From the NCBI RefSeq assembly GCF_025628885.1, contig NZ_JAOTIF010000005.1:62001-126000 (forward strand): 64,000 nt of DNA. Direction: 5' to 3'. Position 1 is the first letter of the stretch. The number at the start of each line of letters is the position of its first letter. The DNA comes from Paraflavisolibacter caeni. GTDB taxonomy: Bacteria; Bacteroidota; Bacteroidia; Chitinophagales; Chitinophagaceae. Shown here piece by piece: positions 61,036 to 64,000 of this stretch. The position numbers were made by a program, and so were the translations under genes. A model generated the notes under the pieces. The model was given only the letters and a program-made list of their open reading frames with translations. It was not told the DNA's origin and searched no databases.

Positions 61036-62481
61036 ATGACGACAGAAACCTTGCTTCAGAAGTATATGTGCCCGGAGGGTATTTGGGATGAAATGTATGA
61101 TGGATACAGTATCAGGGAGTACTATCACAACATCTTTAATAACCTCCAATCATTGGATATTAATGCGCTCCAGCAGAAAGAGAAGTTAGCGGGCGAGTTA
61201 TTCATGAACCAGGGTATAACCTTTACTGTATATAGCGAAAGCACCGGCATTGAACGGATTTTCCCATTCGACATCATCCCCCGTATTATCACGGGTACAG
61301 AATGGGACAGAATAGAAAAAGGCATCCAACAGCGCCTGAAGGCATTGAATCTTTTCTTGAAGGACATTTATTCAGGACAGCAAATTCTGAAAGACAACGT
61401 CATCCCAGCCCAGTTGATTGCTTCCTGCCCCTATTATACGCGCAAAGTTTTTGGCATAAGGGTACCTCATGATATTTATGTCCACATCTCCGGCATTGAC
61501 CTGATCAGGGGTGATAATGGTGAGTTTTATGTACTGGAAGATAACCTGCGTACCCCTTCCGGTGTTTCTTACATGCTGGAGAACAGGCAGGTAACAAAGC
61601 GCATTTTTCCTGACCTATTGGCTGCCAACCACGTACGCAGAGTAACCGAATATCCCTTACTACTCCACCAGATCTTATTATCACTCGCACCATCACAGAT
61701 CTCAAATCCTAAAATTGCACTGCTCACCCCAGGCATTTACAATTCGGCATATTATGAACATACTTTCATGGCAAGGCAAATGGGAATAAACCTGGTGGAA
61801 GGCCGGGACCTGGTGGTAGATCAGCACAAGGTTTACATGAAAACCACCAAAGGTCTGAGCCAGGTGCATGTCATTTACAGGAGAATTGACGATGAGTTTC
61901 TGGACCCCCTAATTTTTAAATCAGACAGCATCCTTGGGGTGCCAGGCTTATTAAGTGCCTACCGCAATGGCAATGTTGCTATTGTAAATGCAGTAGGTAA
62001 TGGTGTTGCCGACGACAAGGCAGTTTATGCTTACGTGCCGGATATGATCCGGTATTACCTCAACGAAGAGCCTATCCTCCCCAATGTTCCCACCTACCAA
62101 TTAAGTGATGCTGATGCGAGGGAGTATGTCTTTGACAATATCCAACAAATGGTGATCAAACGCACTGATCAATCGGGAGGTTATGGAATGATCATGGGCA
62201 ATAAAATAAGTGAAGAAGACTGGCTGAAGGCTAGAAAAGAAATTGAAAAAAGCCCTCGTAGCTTTATTGCACAACCAATTATTAAGCTATCAACTGTCCC
62301 CTGCTTTATAGATGGGAAATTTCAACCCCGCCATGTTGATCTAAGGCCCTACGCCTTATGTGGACCCAATGGCGTCCAGATTGTGCCCGGCGGTCTCACC
62401 CGAGTGGCATTGAAAGAAGGCTCCCTGGTGGTCAATTCTTCGCAGGGCGGTGGCAGTAAGGACACCTGGATCATTGATTAA
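61036..62481 (+). CDS. Circularly permuted type 2 ATP-grasp protein
   Basis: A 481-residue protein. The block GIRVPHDIYVHISGIDLIRG and EFYVLEDNLRTPSGVSYMLE, then VIYRRIDDEFLDPL and NAVGNGVADDKAVYAYVPDM, are typical of the circularly permuted ATP-grasp family. A late LRPYALCGPNGVQIVPGGLT completes it. It probably forms an amide or peptide bond using ATP. It is the first of a conserved trio with alpha-E and transglutaminase genes at gaps of 39 and 9 nt. Confidence 0.9.
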   Translation: MTTETLLQKYMCPEGIWDEMYDGYSIREYYHNIFNNLQSLDINALQQKEKLAGELFMNQGITFTVYSESTGIERIFPFDIIPRIITGTEWDRIEKGIQQRLKALNLFLKDIYSGQQILKDNVIPAQLIASCPYYTRKVFGIRVPHDIYVHISGIDLIRGDNGEFYVLEDNLRTPSGVSYMLENRQVTKRIFPDLLAANHVRRVTEYPLLLHQILLSLAPSQISNPKIALLTPGIYNSAYYEHTFMARQMGINLVEGRDLVVDQHKVYMKTTKGLSQVHVIYRRIDDEFLDPLIFKSDSILGVPGLLSAYRNGNVAIVNAVGNGVADDKAVYAYVPDMIRYYLNEEPILPNVPTYQLSDADAREYVFDNIQQMVIKRTDQSGGYGMIMGNKISEEDWLKARKEIEKSPRSFIAQPIIKLSTVPCFIDGKFQPRHVDLRPYALCGPNGVQIVPGGLTRVALKEGSLVVNSSQGGGSKDTWIID

Positions 62482-62520
62482 TCACCAAATCTATTTCACC
62501 TTAAAAATCGATCCCTCAAT

Positions 62521-63459
62521 ATGCTAAGTAGGATTGCTGATTCTTTATTTTGGCTGAGCAGGTATATGGAACGTGCTGATAGTTTGTTGCGCTTAACATC
62601 CACTCACTATATTTCATCGCTCGACAAGGATTTAACCACCTATAGAAACTGGAAACCGGTACTGGAAACCTTTTCAGCCGCCAGCCCTAAAGAAATTGAA
62701 ACTTTGGAAAATGATACGGAAGGAGCCCTTGTCAAACTGCTTATGGATGTATCTAACCATAATTCATTGAAATTAATAGTGAACCGTGCCCGCGAAAATG
62801 CCCGTGGCGTACAGGACAATATCACAAAGGAGGTATGGGGCGAGGTAAACAAAATGTATCATCTCATCAACCAACCCATTCTGCTATCCCGCCTGAATGC
62901 AAATGATGCCATGGAAGTAATGGATTGGTTCACCCAACATTGCGTAACATATACCGGCCTCACCCAAATAACCATGCCCAGGGGTACAGGCTGGGATTTC
63001 ATGAACCTTGGGATATACCTCGAGCGCACTTTGCAAACCATTACCTTTCTGCAAAAGCAGTTACAGTTGTTGAACCAAATGGAGACCGAGCCAAACGATA
63101 TTTTGTATTGGCGCTACCTCCTGCTCTCCCTTTCAGGCTACGAGCTTCATTTAAAGACTTATCAAAACACACATCACACCTACAATGTTTTGCACCAGGT
63201 GGTATTGAACGAAAGTTTCTCACATTCAATACTATATTCGCTTACCCATGTATCAAGCTTTTTAAACCGCGTAACAGATAAAGATGATGCGGAAGGAGCC
63301 AACCTACTGCGCCTGTTTGGAAGAACACATAGCAAAGTATGTTACATGGACCTGGAATTATTAAATGGCGAATGCCTGGAGCAGTTCTTAGAAGAATTAA
63401 CCGGCGAACTGCAACATTTTAATATTTTAATGGGTCAACATTTTTTCTCCTACTCTTAA
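62521..63459 (+). CDS. Alpha-E domain protein (DUF403)
   Basis: A 312-residue all-helical protein. It begins with the family signature MLSRIADSLFWLSRYMERAD and has NRARENARGVQDNITKEVWG in the middle. The alpha-E protein always accompanies the ATP-grasp and transglutaminase-like genes and is thought to act with them. The molecular activity is unknown. Confidence 0.9.
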   Translation: MLSRIADSLFWLSRYMERADSLLRLTSTHYISSLDKDLTTYRNWKPVLETFSAASPKEIETLENDTEGALVKLLMDVSNHNSLKLIVNRARENARGVQDNITKEVWGEVNKMYHLINQPILLSRLNANDAMEVMDWFTQHCVTYTGLTQITMPRGTGWDFMNLGIYLERTLQTITFLQKQLQLLNQMETEPNDILYWRYLLLSLSGYELHLKTYQNTHHTYNVLHQVVLNESFSHSILYSLTHVSSFLNRVTDKDDAEGANLLRLFGRTHSKVCYMDLELLNGECLEQFLEELTGELQHFNILMGQHFFSYS

Positions 63460-63468
63460 GAAACAGGC

Positions 63469-64000
63469 ATGGCAATATTTAAACTACATCACATCACTAA
63501 ATACGAATACGACAGGCTGGTAAAAGAAAGCATTAATGAAATAAAAATATTTCCATACCAATGCGCGCAGCAGGAAATCGTACAGCAGGAAGTCATGATT
63601 ACAGGAAATCCCGCCATTCAAACGTTTATCGATTATTGGGGCAATAAAAGCGGTTCTTTCAACCTACTGCAACCCCATAGTGAATTGGTTATTGAAAGCA
63701 GGTTGGTAATACGCACAACATCTTCAACACAATTATCTATCGATTTTCACTCAGGTTTTGATGATCTGCTTAGAGATGTTGACGGCCAGATCAACTTACT
63801 GGAACTATCCTCACCTGAAAGGATTGTTGCACAGGATGAAATTGAAAAGATCATTCAGAGCATCTATGCGCCTAACAAAAGCGTAGCAGCCGTTGTAGAA
63901 GGATGTTGCGAGTATATCTATAAATATTTCAAATACAAGAAAGGCATTACAACCACAGAAACAACTATTGACGAGATCCTGGACCATCAGTCAGGCGTAT
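63469..64000 (+). CDS. Transglutaminase-like protein (3' end outside window)
   Basis: The plus strand is open from ATG 63469 to the window edge (177 codons, no stop). It begins MAIFKLHHITKYEYDRLVKE and SINEIKIFPYQCAQQEIV, the usual N-terminal beta domain of bacterial transglutaminase-like proteins. The last residues, ILDHQSGV, are where the catalytic CxD core should begin just past the edge. It is the third gene of the ATP-grasp/alpha-E/transglutaminase operon. Catalytic residues cannot be checked. Confidence 0.86.
   Translation, partial: MAIFKLHHITKYEYDRLVKESINEIKIFPYQCAQQEIVQQEVMITGNPAIQTFIDYWGNKSGSFNLLQPHSELVIESRLVIRTTSSTQLSIDFHSGFDDLLRDVDGQINLLELSSPERIVAQDEIEKIIQSIYAPNKSVAAVVEGCCEYIYKYFKYKKGITTTETTIDEILDHQSGV

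Noticed and set aside
1-64000. CRISPR array or prophage
   Set aside because: No regularly spaced repeats with unique spacers and no structural phage genes are seen.

Overview
The window looks like a chromosomal segment of a Bacteroidota bacterium, most likely Chitinophagaceae (inference). The reasons are promoters of the TAnnTTTG type, frequent start codons without a Shine-Dalgarno sequence, a Bacteroidota-style tyrosine recombinase lacking the first catalytic Arg, an RteC-like protein, and many small exported proteins typical of that phylum.

1-14 kb holds stress functions: the 5' part of an L,D-transpeptidase gene cut by the window edge, two universal stress proteins, two paralogous fused trehalose-6-phosphate synthase/phosphatase genes, a ClC chloride/proton exchanger, a TPR protein, an FAD monooxygenase, and decayed genes (frameshifted hypothetical, deleted methyltransferase, TlpA remnant). 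14.8-24.7 kb is a reduced-sulfur locus: two YeeE/YedE transporter subunits, a CstB-like persulfide dioxygenase-rhodanese, two single-domain rhodaneses, a DUF2892 protein, two TauE/SafE permeases, DUF1634, a NapH/NosR-like polyferredoxin and Lgt. Three of its transcription units carry the same 16-bp palindrome CGTGA-N6-TCACG 52-61 nt before the start codon, so the locus looks like one regulon of a Crp/Fnr-type factor that is not encoded here.

24.9-35.7 kb has a membrane-anchored HAMP-trehalose phosphate synthase fusion behind a 14-bp inverted repeat, a vanadium-haloperoxidase-like lipoprotein, NhaA, a CorC/HlyC-type CBS protein, small exported proteins and two candidate 31-residue membrane peptides. 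About 36.4-46.6 kb contains small conserved hypotheticals and then an integrative element beside tandem tRNA-Lys genes: tyrosine recombinase, RteC-like regulator, excisionase-like HTH protein, replication-like proteins, HigB/HigA-ImmA toxin-antitoxin, an hsdS C-terminal remnant and a Kiwa anti-phage pair (kwaA-kwaB).

47-64 kb is mostly backbone: SDR oxidoreductase, SAM hydroxide adenosyltransferase, DAO-type oxidase, AspS, an esterase, a zinc metallopeptidase, and the conserved trio ATP-grasp / alpha-E / transglutaminase, the last cut by the right edge. Within it lies a five-gene operon (51.4-56.6 kb) combining two coiled-coil/membrane proteins with an ABC importer whose solute-binding protein is fused to an OmpA peptidoglycan-binding domain. 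This is the best candidate here for an undescribed system.
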